A stretch of DNA of 63,207 nt from Bacillota bacterium (GCA_023416275.1 JAEZIB010000053.1:1-63207); one strand, 5' to 3'; positions 9,998-18,965 are shown, numbered from the stretch's first letter. The notes: generated by a model not told the origin, from the letters alone. Numbers and translations are program-made.

Positions 9998-10073
9998 AAA
10001 CACTAGGTAGTTTATTTATTTTAGCTCAAAAAAGTGGTAGCTCTAGCTACTGATTGTAAAATATATTTATTCA

Positions 10074-10127
10074 CTCAACGTTCCCAATTGAAATCGTAGG
10101 TGTTCAACTTATCAATGGAAATTTGAG
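10074..10127. mobile_element. 54-bp minimal copy of the CTCAAC element, with 7-bp target duplication
   Basis: Starts CTCAACGTTCCCA, continues GTAGGTGTTCAACTTATCAA, ends GGAAATTTGAG. Flanked on both sides by TTATTCA (10067-10073 and 10128-10134), which I read as a target-site duplication. The stop codon of the adjacent MATE gene lies inside the right duplication, so the insertion abuts or reshaped that gene's C-terminus. Same family as 46791-47056. Confidence 0.8.
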
Positions 10128-11516
10128 TTATTCAGTTAGTAATGACAAGCTTTCTTGTTCTTCTGAATGATGCTCAAATTCGAGCCTGCTTAAGTGGTTG
10201 AATGCCGATTTTAAAGAGACAATGGCAATGAGGCTTGAGATAAGGTCAGACAGAGCGCTTGCTCCCCATACACCATTTAATCCTAAGAAATTAGGTAAAA
10301 TAAGCAGTAGCGGTATCAGTAAAAGTACTTGTCTTGAAAGTCCTAAAAAGGTTGCTTTCTTTGCTTGACCAATAGCTTGAAAATAGCTTGCTCCAACTAT
10401 CTGAGCACTTAAAAGAGGAAGCATTATCAAAAATAGGCGCATTCCAGTGCTTGCCGTTGAAATAAGATCAGGTTCGCTTGTAAAGATACTTGAAAGCATT
10501 GCAGGAAAAGCTTGGACAAGTATGAACGTTATTGTACAGATTGATGAAACAGCAATTAGTTCGAGTTTCAACACTTGCTTAACTCTGTCAAAGTGCTTAG
10601 CACCAAAATTAAAGCCTATAATTGGTGCAGCACCTTGTGTGACTCCCATAGCCGACATAAGGAATAAGACCATCACAGAGTTAATTATTGTCATTGCCCC
10701 TATAGCAACGTCACCGCCGTATGATTTAAGTGCGTTGTTGGATATGATGCTGACTACAACTGACGATAACTGCATTGTAAATGGAGCAAAGCCAATGCTT
10801 AGAATGGACTTTATATTTACTAATCGGAGCTTCAATTTATTTATTTCAATTCTTATTTGACTCTTTTTACTTAGAAAGTGGTGTATTACCATGATGGAGG
10901 TTATGAGTTGTGCGATAATTGTTGCCCAGGCTGCACCAGAAATGCCCATACCAAGACTAAAAATAAGAATTGGATCTAAAATAATATTAACTAGTGTTGC
11001 AACAAGTACTATAACCATTGATTTGATAGGATGTCCAGCAGCCCTTATTACATTTGCTAGTCCTGTTCCAATTCCTTGGAATACAGCCCCATAGAGAATA
11101 ACTGACATGTATTCCACTGCATATGGCATAGTTGCTTCACTGGCACCAAATGCTTTTAGTATAGGGTTCATAAAAACTAGCCCTAGAACAGTTACTAAAA
11201 ACATTAGACCAATGAGAAGTGTTATAGCATTACCAAGTAATCCCTTAGCTTCATCCTTTTTATTTTCTCCTAATTTAATAGAAATAAGTGCCGAGGCTCC
11301 TATTCCAATCAACGAACTTACAGCGGACATCATCATCATAAACGGTAAACTCAGGCCTATTCCTGTCATGGCAAGACCGCCAATTCTGCCTACAAATATT
11401 CTGTCCACCAGATTATATAAGGAATTTACAATCATACCACCAATAGCGGGTAGTGAAAATTTGAGTAAGAGTCTACTGACTGGCATGGTAATTAGCGTAT
11501 TGTTATTTGTTTTCAT
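10128..11516 (-). CDS. MATE-family multidrug/Na+ antiporter
   Basis: A 462-aa polytopic inner-membrane exporter with about 12 hydrophobic helices in two similar halves. The N-terminal LLKFSLPAIGGMIVNSLYNL and NLVDRIFVGRIGGLAMTGIG are typical of the MepA/DinF branch of MATE transporters, which expel cationic drugs or dyes in exchange for Na+ or H+. TAGGAGG precedes the ATG on the minus strand. The upstream region carries a copy of the operator found before the neighbouring Rrf2 regulator gene, so the two are probably co-regulated. The last codons are polar (EFEHHSEEQESLSLLTE) and end within the target duplication of a small inserted element. The substrate cannot be read from sequence. Confidence 0.93.
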   Translation of the reverse strand: MKTNNNTLITMPVSRLLLKFSLPAIGGMIVNSLYNLVDRIFVGRIGGLAMTGIGLSLPFMMMMSAVSSLIGIGASALISIKLGENKKDEAKGLLGNAITLLIGLMFLVTVLGLVFMNPILKAFGASEATMPYAVEYMSVILYGAVFQGIGTGLANVIRAAGHPIKSMVIVLVATLVNIILDPILIFSLGMGISGAAWATIIAQLITSIMVIHHFLSKKSQIRIEINKLKLRLVNIKSILSIGFAPFTMQLSSVVVSIISNNALKSYGGDVAIGAMTIINSVMVLFLMSAMGVTQGAAPIIGFNFGAKHFDRVKQVLKLELIAVSSICTITFILVQAFPAMLSSIFTSEPDLISTASTGMRLFLIMLPLLSAQIVGASYFQAIGQAKKATFLGLSRQVLLLIPLLLILPNFLGLNGVWGASALSDLISSLIAIVSLKSAFNHLSRLEFEHHSEEQESLSLLTE

Positions 11517-11542
11517 AATAAAACCTCCTATTAAATATAATG

Positions 11543-11566
11543 CAGACTGTAATTATCTATAATTGT
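11543..11566 (-). promoter_or_regulatory. Candidate Rrf2 operator before the MATE gene
   Basis: CAGACTGTAATTATC followed by TATAATTGT; 21 of 24 positions match the block at 12018-12041 before the Rrf2 gene. The core is an imperfect inverted repeat (AGAC...ATCT). A TTGACA-like hexamer on the minus strand overlaps it (11571-11566). Confidence 0.65.
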
Positions 11567-11593
11567 GTCAAAAAAATGAGCAGTTAGAACTGC

Positions 11594-11992
11594 TTATTTT
11601 GCTGGCTCATTTTTTACAATGTCATAAATACGTTTTTCTTTAAGATGGTTCACCATTTTTTCTTCGGAGTCTCTCATAACTTTTTCTATGTGACAAGCTT
11701 GCTTCTCGCCCATTTCACAAGTGAAAAGCGCCCCGCTACCTTCAATGGCTTGAATGACGTCATAAAAGCTTATTTCGGTCTTAGGTTTTCTAAGACTATA
11801 ACCACCATTAACTCCAGGTGTAGACTGAATAAGGTCAGCCTTGACCAATTGGGTTAGTATCTTGGACAGGTAAGTAGGTGATATATTCATGTGGCTAGAT
11901 AACGGCTGAACACTTAGATTGTCATTACCTTCTTGCTTAACGAAATAGGCCATTATATGCAAAGCATAATTTGTTGCTTTCGTATACTTCAT
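11594..11992 (-). CDS. Rrf2-family transcriptional regulator
   Basis: A small winged-helix repressor, 132 aa from the chosen start. The minus-strand GGAGG lies 8 nt before codon 11992, giving MKYTKATNYAL; an upstream in-frame ATG at 12007 has no such site. The helix-turn-helix (NISPTYLSKILTQLVKADL) and wing (GVNGGYSL) are textbook Rrf2. The effector loop has only two close cysteines (TCEMGEKQAC), so a full three-Cys IscR-type cluster site is not seen; thiol or redox sensing by two cysteines is possible. It sits just upstream of the MATE gene on the same strand, with near-identical operator-like sequences before both, implying autoregulation and control of export. Confidence 0.9.
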   Translation of the reverse strand: MKYTKATNYALHIMAYFVKQEGNDNLSVQPLSSHMNISPTYLSKILTQLVKADLIQSTPGVNGGYSLRKPKTEISFYDVIQAIEGSGALFTCEMGEKQACHIEKVMRDSEEKMVNHLKEKRIYDIVKNEPAK

Positions 11993-12017
11993 AACTAGTT
12001 CCTCCATAGAGATATTA

Positions 12018-12065
12018 CAGACTGTATTTGTCTATAATTATATCTGCTGAGTTTTGCTGTGTCAA
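12018..12065 (-). promoter_or_regulatory. Consensus promoter with operator for the Rrf2 regulator gene
   Basis: On the minus strand TTGACA (12065-12060) and TATAAT (12042-12037) are separated by exactly 17 nt. The -10 hexamer overlaps the operator-like block CAGACTGTATTTGTC + TATAATTAT (plus strand 12018-12041), whose core AGAC-N7-GTCT is an inverted repeat. This geometry fits repression by the gene's own product. Confidence 0.8.
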
Positions 12066-12130
12066 TATAAATTTTTATTCATTAATGAGTTATGTGGTTA
12101 ATGGCTGATGTTACATGAATTAAATAATGA

Positions 12131-12192
12131 TTTTGGCAACAAACCATCGATAAGTTAGAACACAGATAGATTTTATGTGTGGGAAAGTTGAG
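12131..12192 (-). repeat. Solitary arm of the CTCAAC element, copy C
   Basis: Read on the minus strand: CTCAACTTTCCCACACATAA, then AATCTATCTGTGTTC and ATCGATGGTTTGTTGCCAAA. This matches one end of the 266-bp element at 46791-47056; no partner arm is visible nearby, so it looks like a decayed or partial copy. Confidence 0.7.
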
Positions 12193-12469
12193 TAATCAAT
12201 AAAAAGACAAAAGTGATTATTTGATGGGAAAAGTGTTTTTGCGTGTAAGATTAGCTCACTCTGCCTTTTTTATTTTTGTAATCAGTATGTTATAATAGCA
12301 ATAAGTGGGCGAATAAGTGTTACAAGGAAAGTACAGAAATAGTTCTAAATAAGGTACAATCTTTTTTGGTTCTGGTGCCCAAATAAATTCTAGTGATAAT
12401 ATGAAAGTTGAAGTCATGATATAATGTTCGAATATTAAATTTACAGTTTAGAACAAAGGAGTAATTAAA
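12193..12469 (+). promoter_or_regulatory. Upstream region of the lipase gene
   Basis: An extended -10 (TGTTATAAT, 12288-12296) is the only promoter-like signal; no good -35 precedes it. AAAGGAG is about 9 nt before the ATG at 12470. The rest of the stretch shows no gene. Confidence 0.35.
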
Positions 12470-13813
12470 ATGATTCTTCTAAAAAGAATAGTAAATATTA
12501 TTATTATCCTTTTATTAACAAATATAGTAATAATGATGAATGCATCAAAATTTGCTTCAACAACAATTAATGTCATAACCATTGTTTTTCTGGCTGCATT
12601 CTTTGTTAAGTATAATATTTTTCCAATTAAACAAAAAGAAAGCTCCATCAAATTAAAAATAATGATTAATGGATATGAGTTAGTAGCCAATGCATGTGTA
12701 ATTTTTACTTTGCAAGTGCTGATTTATTTATATATTTTCATAATCCATAAAACGGCGTTACCTACACTACCTTCATTAGTCGTCGATGCTTTAGTTGCAT
12801 TAGCTTTAATTTTGATTTTACTGTGGAATGGACTTTTGCGTATAATAGCAACTTCTTCACAAGTGGGGATAGCTCTGAAAATCTTACTGTTTTTCACTTG
12901 GTGGATACCCATACTTAATGTAATATTATTTTGGAAATGTTGTCATATTGTCCGTAGAGAATACATATTTGAAATATCAAAAATTGAATTGAATAATCAA
13001 AGAAGAGAAAGTGAGATTTGTAAAACAAAATACCCCATTTTACTAGTTCATGGTATATTCTGGAGGGATTGGCAGTTGTTCAATTATTGGGGCAGAATTC
13101 CTCGTGAACTAATGAAGAATGGTGCCACAATTTACTACGGAAATCAACACTCGGCAACGTCTATGGAAATTTGCGCAAATGAGCTTAAAGAGCAAATACT
13201 GAAGATAATTGAAAAGGAAAAGTGTGATAAAGTTAATATAATAGCACACTCAAAAGGTGGCCTTGACGCCAGATATGCAATCAGCTGTTTAGGAATTGAT
13301 AATCATGTAGCTTCTTTAACTACAATTGGTACTCCTCATAAAGGTTGCAAATTAGTGGATAATTTATTAGAGAAATTTCCTGATAAATTCGTGCTTGCCT
13401 TAGCAAAAAAATATAATTCTGCTTATCTAAGATTAGGTGATAAAACACCTGACTTTTATACGGGAATTCATGATTTAACTACAAGTAAATGTGCAGAGTT
13501 TAATGAAAGGGTCCCTAATAAAGAGGGCATTGTGTATCAAAGTATTACATCAACAATGAGCAGTATGTTTAGTGCCGGATTTCCTTTGAATATCGGTTAT
13601 GCGTTGACCAAACGTAATGAAGGTGAAAACGATGGCTTTGTTTCGGTTTATTCGTCAAAACATGGTGATTATCTGGGATGTTACTCAACAAAAAGAAATA
13701 GAGGGGTATCTCACGGAGATATGATTGACTTAATGAGAGAAAATATCCATGGGTTTGATGTTTGTGAATTCTATGTGGATATTGTCAAGGGATTGAAATC
13801 AAAAGGATTATAA
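12470..13813 (+). CDS. Membrane-anchored alpha/beta-hydrolase, lipase-like
   Basis: A 447-aa protein: about 160 residues with four hydrophobic helices, then an alpha/beta-hydrolase domain from KYPILLVHGIFWRDW. The full triad is visible: Ser261 in the elbow AHSKGG, Asp388 in ENDGFVSV and His415 in SHGDMIDL. The oxyanion-region HGIF motif and GTPHKGC resemble class 2 triacylglycerol lipases and cell-surface esterases. Because there is a multi-helix N-terminus and no signal peptide, the catalytic domain is probably membrane-tethered; which side it faces is not certain. It may act on lipids or lipid-linked esters. Its stop lies 1 bp from the stop of the convergent dinB-type gene. Confidence 0.85.
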   Translation: MILLKRIVNIIIILLLTNIVIMMNASKFASTTINVITIVFLAAFFVKYNIFPIKQKESSIKLKIMINGYELVANACVIFTLQVLIYLYIFIIHKTALPTLPSLVVDALVALALILILLWNGLLRIIATSSQVGIALKILLFFTWWIPILNVILFWKCCHIVRREYIFEISKIELNNQRRESEICKTKYPILLVHGIFWRDWQLFNYWGRIPRELMKNGATIYYGNQHSATSMEICANELKEQILKIIEKEKCDKVNIIAHSKGGLDARYAISCLGIDNHVASLTTIGTPHKGCKLVDNLLEKFPDKFVLALAKKYNSAYLRLGDKTPDFYTGIHDLTTSKCAEFNERVPNKEGIVYQSITSTMSSMFSAGFPLNIGYALTKRNEGENDGFVSVYSSKHGDYLGCYSTKRNRGVSHGDMIDLMRENIHGFDVCEFYVDIVKGLKSKGL

Positions 13814-13814
13814 A

Positions 13815-15020
13815 CTATTTATCATTATTGGAAATATGCTTCTGTATCAGTGCCGCTCGGCCTATTTTGTTAATTCCATGTTTTGTTCTTATTTTGTCAA
13901 TAGCTCTGTCCATTCGTTCAAGCTTATCATCTATTATACTTTCTTCATTGAGGTCAAAAAGCGATAACTGACCTGTAGTAAAATCAGCATCAAATCCCGA
14001 AATGCTTATACCAATTAGCCTTATAGGACGAAAGCGGTTCCAATTTTGTTCAAGTAAGTTGCAAGCAGCTTGGTAAATAGCACTAGTAACACAGGTTGGT
14101 GGTATAGAAGTTTGTCTAGTAAACACCTTAAAGTCGGAATATTTTATGGTTATATGTACAGTACGGGCATTCTTCCCATACTTTCTTGCTGTCATACCAA
14201 TATCGTCAGTGAGTTCTAATAGAACCAGCTTAGCGCTTTCAATATCAGTAATATCATTAGGAAGTGTTGTTGACCTCCCTATGGATTTCATATCTCCTGA
14301 GGTATGGGGTTGTAGAGGTGAGATATCATGGCCATTTGCATGTAAATAAATTTCATCTCCATATTTTCCAAAGGTTTTTAAAAGTTGACTTCTATCATGT
14401 TTTGCAAGTTCGCCAATAGTTTGTATTCCCAATTGATTAAGTTTATCAGCAGTTTTGTTGCCTATTCCGTACATTGCTTTTACAGGGAGAGGCCACAGCT
14501 TTATTTGTATATCATCTTTCCAAAGTTCAGTAATTCCTAGAGGCTTTTTTAATTCTGAGGCCATTTTAGATAAGAATTTGTTTTCAGAGATTCCAATTGA
14601 GCACCAAAGCCCAAGCTTATCTTTGATTTCGTTCATAATCCTCTCTGCAGACTCTAGAGGAGTTCCAAATAAGCATTCTGTGCCAGTCATATCTAGCCAT
14701 GCTTCATCAATACTATTCTGTTCGATAATAGGAGAATAATTTGATAGAAGGGTCATAACTTGATTTGATTTCATTTCATAAAAAGTATGATCGGGTGGTA
14801 TTATATTCATTTTAGGGCAAAGCTTCAAAGCTTCATGAAGAACCATAGCGGTTTTAACTCCAAGAGCTCTAGCCTCATAGTTTGCTGCTAGAATAATTCC
14901 TGAACGGTTTTTTGGATCGCCAGCAACAGCAGATGGTTTCCCTATAAGAGAAGGATTTCTTGTCATTTCACAACTTATAAAGAAAGCATTCATATCAACA
15001 AGAAATATTACTTTTTGCAT
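13815..15020 (-). CDS. dinB: Y-family DNA polymerase (Pol IV type)
   Basis: A 401-aa translesion polymerase. Palm-domain metal ligands are Asp9 (VDMNAFF) and Asp105/Glu106 (SIDEAW). The thumb helix-hairpin-helix region (YGIGNKTADKLNQLGI), little-finger domain and C-terminal clamp-binding motif QLSLFD (351-356) are all present, so it should be recruited to the sliding clamp and bypass damaged bases with low fidelity. DMNAFF instead of DMDAFF places it nearer Bacillus YqjW-like than E. coli DinB-like members, hence some doubt about the symbol. No LexA box was recognised upstream. It is convergent with the lipase gene. Confidence 0.9.
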   Translation of the reverse strand: MQKVIFLVDMNAFFISCEMTRNPSLIGKPSAVAGDPKNRSGIILAANYEARALGVKTAMVLHEALKLCPKMNIIPPDHTFYEMKSNQVMTLLSNYSPIIEQNSIDEAWLDMTGTECLFGTPLESAERIMNEIKDKLGLWCSIGISENKFLSKMASELKKPLGITELWKDDIQIKLWPLPVKAMYGIGNKTADKLNQLGIQTIGELAKHDRSQLLKTFGKYGDEIYLHANGHDISPLQPHTSGDMKSIGRSTTLPNDITDIESAKLVLLELTDDIGMTARKYGKNARTVHITIKYSDFKVFTRQTSIPPTCVTSAIYQAACNLLEQNWNRFRPIRLIGISISGFDADFTTGQLSLFDLNEESIIDDKLERMDRAIDKIRTKHGINKIGRAALIQKHISNNDK

Positions 15021-15100
15021 AAAAACCTCTTCTTTACAATTACAATTTAATATGTTCTAAGGATATCTAAAAACATTATATACACTCTAAGTAATTTTAA

Positions 15101-15168
15101 TAAAAAAAGAAAGAATAATCAACTGCTTAGAGCTATACTTCATATTCAATAGCTGTCTTATTCTTTCT
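15101..15168 (-). terminator. Nested terminator overlapping the end of the RpiR gene
   Basis: On the minus strand AGAAAGAATA pairs with TATTCTTTCT, enclosing an inner AGCTAT/ATAGCT stem, followed by a T-run. The 5' arm lies within the last codons of the regulator gene. Confidence 0.7.
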
Positions 15169-15861
15169 CATTAACTTCTGCATTACCTCTTCAAGAAAAA
15201 TAAAAAAGACTGTCCGCGATTTCTCATAAGGCAATAAGTCATCAGGTTGATTGTACTTGGAAAGCCAGAAAATATGGTCACACTGTTTAAATAGGTCAGT
15301 GTTGTATTCTTCGACTACCATAGCCACTTGACAAGACTTTGATTTTGCAGCATTATATATGCTTTCAAAGGTTTGGAATTTACCAGTTACTGTAAGTAAA
15401 ATAAGTAAGGTAGATTCATCCGATATCGATGAAATGGATATTTCATCTGCGACAGCGAAAATCACCTTATTTGTTATTGTTCTTAAGCGGTATTCAAAAT
15501 ATTGGGCACAAATAAGTGACGGACCATATCCAAATAATATAATCTTATCGTGGGATTCAATAAGACTAATCAGTTCATTAACCTTTTCTTCATCAAAATC
15601 GTTAATAAATTTTGAAATCCTTGTTAATTCATCAGTAGACTCTTTACAGGAAATTTCTCGTGCATATAGAAAATCCAAGTATTGTTTATAATTTTCAAAT
15701 CCTAGTTTTTTTACAAATTTTGATATTTTTGAAATAGAGCAGTCGCACAATTCTGCAGCTTCTGAGATCCGTATATTAGAATTTTGTCTGCTGTAATCAT
15801 AAAGCTTTGAGTGAATTTGCTGCTCTAAAGGATTTAGAGCACTTAAATTAACATTAATCAT
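15133..15861 (-). CDS. RpiR/MurR-family regulator with SIS domain
   Basis: A 242-aa sugar-phosphate-responsive regulator. Residues 1-77 form the RpiR helix-turn-helix domain (ISEAAELCDCSISKISKFVKK), and a SIS phosphosugar-binding domain follows (KIILFGYGPSLICAQYFEYRL). Regulators of this type bind DNA as dimers and respond to a phosphorylated sugar, often the product of a kinase they control. It is divergent from the seven-gene FAD-oxidase/ETF/kinase block, with two GAAAATTTTC palindromes between them, so it very likely controls that block. Repressor or activator cannot be decided from sequence. YgcP, an antiterminator-like protein, occupies the regulator role in the E. coli ygc cluster, so this is a swapped regulator. 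Confidence 0.88.
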   Translation of the reverse strand: MINVNLSALNPLEQQIHSKLYDYSRQNSNIRISEAAELCDCSISKISKFVKKLGFENYKQYLDFLYAREISCKESTDELTRISKFINDFDEEKVNELISLIESHDKIILFGYGPSLICAQYFEYRLRTITNKVIFAVADEISISSISDESTLLILLTVTGKFQTFESIYNAAKSKSCQVAMVVEEYNTDLFKQCDHIFWLSKYNQPDDLLPYEKSRTVFFIFLEEVMQKLMRKNKTAIEYEV

Positions 15862-15927
15862 TTGGGCACCTCAGATTGATTTAATAACGCTATTTTATCA
15901 TTAAGAGTATTGATTGTAAATATAAGT

Positions 15928-15978
15928 GGAAAATTTTCCGATAAAAACGTAAATAAACAAATAAAACAGAAAATTTTC
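15928..15978. promoter_or_regulatory. Paired palindromic operators of the RpiR regulator
   Basis: GGAAAATTTTCC (15928-15939) and GAAAATTTTC (15969-15978), each followed by CGATA, with centres 40 bp apart, close to four helical turns. They lie in the divergent intergenic region, directly upstream of the promoter for the FAD-oxidase cluster. Confidence 0.75.
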
Positions 15979-15989
15979 CGATATTTTGA

Positions 15990-16018
15990 TTGACATTTAG
16001 TATTTGTGTATATATAAT
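15990..16018 (+). promoter_or_regulatory. Consensus promoter of the ygc-like cluster
   Basis: TTGACA (15990-15995), 17-nt spacer, TATAAT (16013-16018). A perfect vegetative-type promoter, 12 bp after the second palindrome and about 90 nt before the first start codon. Confidence 0.85.
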
Positions 16019-16111
16019 CAAAGCATGATCATAAATAATATACAAAAATAGTGCACTTAATATTATCTTTTTTGGTTATTTTTTTATTCAGAAAACAAAA
16101 TGGAGGAAGTT

Positions 16112-17590
16112 ATGGTGAACACTGATATGATACTCAAAGCATTAGCAGGTATGCTTTCACCGGATCAAATCAACATTAATGAAGATGATCTTTATGATGC
16201 TGCTGCCGACAGGTATAAAAAGTATGCCAAGGCTAAAAAGGTATTAGATGTGCCGAGTCCTATTGCAATTGTATATCCCCAAAATACTGAACAAGTCAGT
16301 AAACTGCTTATGTTTTGTAATGAGCATGGAATCAATGTTATCCCAAGGGGTGGAAAGACAGCTACCGAAGGCGGTCTGGAAGCTTGGAAAGAAAATACCC
16401 TAGTTATAGATGCACTTAATCTTAATGAGATTATTAAGATTGATACTTATAATGCTCAAGCAACAGTTCAGGCAGGTGTTGCCCTTCAAAACCTTGAAGA
16501 TGAGCTTAGAAAAGTAGGGTTCACAACTGGACACTCACCTCAATCAAAACCGGTAGCAAAATACGGTGGTCTGGTTTCTACAAGAAGTATTGGTCAATTT
16601 TCTACACTGTATGGCGGAATTGAAGATATGGTAGTGGGTCTAGAATGCGTATTTCCAGATGGGCACATTGCACGCATAAAAAACATTCCGAGAAGAGCTG
16701 GAGGCCCTGATATCAGGCATATTACCATAGGAAACGAAGGCGCTTTATGCTATATAACTGAAGTGACGATTAAGATATTCCGTTATTACCCCGAGAATAA
16801 TAAGTTCTACGGCTACCTTGTGAAGGATGTTGATACAGGCATAAAAATCTTAAGGGAAGTCATCGTAAATGGTTTTAGACCATCAGTATCCAGAGTTTAC
16901 TCAGAGGAAGATGCAGCACAGCATTTTTATCATTTTTATGAAAACAAATGTGTTCTGATATTTATGGCTGAAGGACCTAAAGGAATAGTGCAAGCCACCA
17001 GTGGAGCTATTGAGGAAGCTGTTGCAAAATTCGGTGATGGAGTGGTTAAGCAAGTAGATAGTCAGCTAATTGAGGATTGGTTTAATCATTTGAATTGGTC
17101 TCAGCAGGATATAGATGATGAGATTGAAGGCATGATTCAGAATGACAGTCATGCAGGATTTACAACAGAGATTTCAGCAGATTGGGAAACTATTCCCAAG
17201 ATATATAATAACGTAATAGAGCGTGTCAGAAATGAGTTTTCAAGAGCACATGATATTACAATGCTAGGAGGTCACTCATCCCATAGCTATATTAACGGTA
17301 CCAATATGTACTTTGTATATAACTATGATATCCACTGTGCTCCTGAGGATGAAATGATTATTTATCACCATCCAATTCAGAAGATCATTGTTGAAGAAAC
17401 TCTTAAAGCAGGAGGCTCTATGTGTCATCATCATGGGATTGGAAAATATCGCAGTGAATGGACCCTCATGGAACACGGAACAGCTTACTACATGCTTGAA
17501 AAATTGAAACAAGCTTTTGATCCCAATGGCATTATGAATTACGGTACAATTTTTCCTCAGGAAGATGGAATAAAGAAGTACATTAAGTAA
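16112..17590 (+). CDS. FAD-linked oxidoreductase, GlcD/YgcU-like
   Basis: A 492-aa flavoprotein. The start at 16112 is preceded by GGAGGAAG; an ATG at 16100 overlaps that site. The N-terminal PCMH-type FAD domain shows VIPRGGKTATEGG and the GGLVSTRSIGQFSTLYGGIEDM region; the C-terminal lobe ends with HHHGIGKYR and FDPNGIMNYG, as in glycolate and D-lactate dehydrogenases and alkyl-DHAP synthase. It should oxidise a 2-hydroxyacid or similar alcohol and pass electrons to the ETF encoded two genes downstream. The set YgcU-like + MFS + EtfB/EtfA + YgcW-like + FGGY matches E. coli ygc genes. In Clostridia, LDH-Etf complexes can couple such oxidation to NAD+ and ferredoxin. The substrate is unknown. 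Confidence 0.85.
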   Translation: MVNTDMILKALAGMLSPDQININEDDLYDAAADRYKKYAKAKKVLDVPSPIAIVYPQNTEQVSKLLMFCNEHGINVIPRGGKTATEGGLEAWKENTLVIDALNLNEIIKIDTYNAQATVQAGVALQNLEDELRKVGFTTGHSPQSKPVAKYGGLVSTRSIGQFSTLYGGIEDMVVGLECVFPDGHIARIKNIPRRAGGPDIRHITIGNEGALCYITEVTIKIFRYYPENNKFYGYLVKDVDTGIKILREVIVNGFRPSVSRVYSEEDAAQHFYHFYENKCVLIFMAEGPKGIVQATSGAIEEAVAKFGDGVVKQVDSQLIEDWFNHLNWSQQDIDDEIEGMIQNDSHAGFTTEISADWETIPKIYNNVIERVRNEFSRAHDITMLGGHSSHSYINGTNMYFVYNYDIHCAPEDEMIIYHHPIQKIIVEETLKAGGSMCHHHGIGKYRSEWTLMEHGTAYYMLEKLKQAFDPNGIMNYGTIFPQEDGIKKYIK

Positions 17591-17609
17591 CAGTGCAACA
17601 CATCAACCA

Positions 17610-17644
17610 TTCTCTTTAGACTGAATATAAGGATTAAAAGAGAA
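17610..17644 (+). other. Intercistronic hairpin
   Basis: TTCTCTTT and AAAGAGAA pair around a 19-nt loop between the oxidoreductase and transporter genes. There is no T-run, so it is more likely an mRNA stability or processing element than a terminator. Weak evidence. Confidence 0.35.
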
Positions 17645-17669
17645 AATCTTAATATTTTTAGGAGGGCTT

Positions 17670-18965
17670 ATGGAAAAGAGTAATTTTAAACGATATTTTC
17701 AGTTTTTCCTAATTATTCTGGCAGCTGGTGCTATTTATCCTGTAATTTATCTTAGAACAAACTATCAGGTGACTATTCTTGAGGTGTTCAACTTAACACA
17801 GGTACAATTAAACAACTTTTATTCTATGTTGGGTATTGCATATGTTATTGGTTACATTCCTAGCGGAATAATTGCAGATAAGATATCTGTAAAAAAACTT
17901 ATTACCATATCATTATTTGGAACTTCACTCTGCGGGTTCTGGTTTGCTCAAGTACCAAATCATGCATCAGTAAATATTATATTCTTCTTGTGGGGCATTT
18001 TCTCAGTTTTCACTTTCTGGAGTGCACATATGAAGATTGTAAAGATGCTGGCAAAAGCTAAAGAAGAGGGGCGCTTTTTTGGAATTCTTGACGGTGGAAG
18101 AGGTGTTGTTGAAGCATTAATGGCGAGTATAGGTCTGGCTGTTTTTGCGGCTATTCTTGGAAACAGTGAAGCACTTATTGATAAAAAATCTGCCTTGGTT
18201 GCAGTTGTTTATGTGTATTCTGCAGTAGTATTTATTGTTGCTGTGCTGATATCAATTTTTGTAGATAGTGATAAAAAACTTGCTGCCATGGCAGAAAACA
18301 AAGGAGAATCTGATGTTGAGAAATTCCACTTCAAAGATGTTGGCAAGCTGCTTAAAAACAAATATGTATATCTAATGGGCGGAATAATATTTATGGGATA
18401 TGCAGTATTTTGGACAGTTTATTATATTGGCGGCTTCCTTCAAACAAATATAGGTATTGATGCTGTTTCGGTTGGTACTATTACTGTAATTGTCTTATGG
18501 ATGCGCCCTGTGGGTGGCTTTATCGGAGGGTTCCTTGCTGATAAAATAGGCCGTACTACTACTATCAGTATTGCCATTGGAGCAGCAGCAATTCTGTTGA
18601 TTGTTTCAGCTTTAACACCTGTTTCAGCAGCAAAACTATTCCCTATTATTATGGTAGTGCTGGGAATTTTCCTATATATGATTCGTGGAACCTACTGGTC
18701 ATTATTAGGTATGTCTAAGATTGAAGCTGCAATGATGGGAACAGCAATTGGAGTTATTTCATTTATAGGATATCTTCCTGACATTATCCTGCCACAGTTA
18801 AACAGTTTCCTTTGGGCAACCTTTGGTGATAAAGGTGGCTATAATGCTTACTTTATTGTCAGCGCAGCATTAGGCTTATTGGGTATTGTCATATTAGCTG
18901 TATATGCCAGACTAAACAGCACTGAGAAAAAGGAAAAGAAAAATGAAATTAATATGTCTTGTTAA
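17670..18965 (+). CDS. MFS transporter, YgcS/YqcE/YihN-like
   Basis: A 431-aa membrane protein with 12 predicted helices and a central cytoplasmic loop (about residues 190-225, Lys/Glu-rich). The MFS signature between helices 2 and 3 is readable (GIIADKISVKKL) and repeats between helices 8 and 9 (GFLADKIGRTTT). AGGAGGG precedes the ATG. Its place between the YgcU-like and Etf genes fits a carrier for the organic acid or sugar acid used by the cluster. Its last 23 bp overlap the etfB start, so the two are translationally coupled. E. coli ygc clusters carry two MFS genes (ygcS, yqcE); I cannot say from sequence alone which one this matches. Confidence 0.85.
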   Translation: MEKSNFKRYFQFFLIILAAGAIYPVIYLRTNYQVTILEVFNLTQVQLNNFYSMLGIAYVIGYIPSGIIADKISVKKLITISLFGTSLCGFWFAQVPNHASVNIIFFLWGIFSVFTFWSAHMKIVKMLAKAKEEGRFFGILDGGRGVVEALMASIGLAVFAAILGNSEALIDKKSALVAVVYVYSAVVFIVAVLISIFVDSDKKLAAMAENKGESDVEKFHFKDVGKLLKNKYVYLMGGIIFMGYAVFWTVYYIGGFLQTNIGIDAVSVGTITVIVLWMRPVGGFIGGFLADKIGRTTTISIAIGAAAILLIVSALTPVSAAKLFPIIMVVLGIFLYMIRGTYWSLLGMSKIEAAMMGTAIGVISFIGYLPDIILPQLNSFLWATFGDKGGYNAYFIVSAALGLLGIVILAVYARLNSTEKKEKKNEINMSC

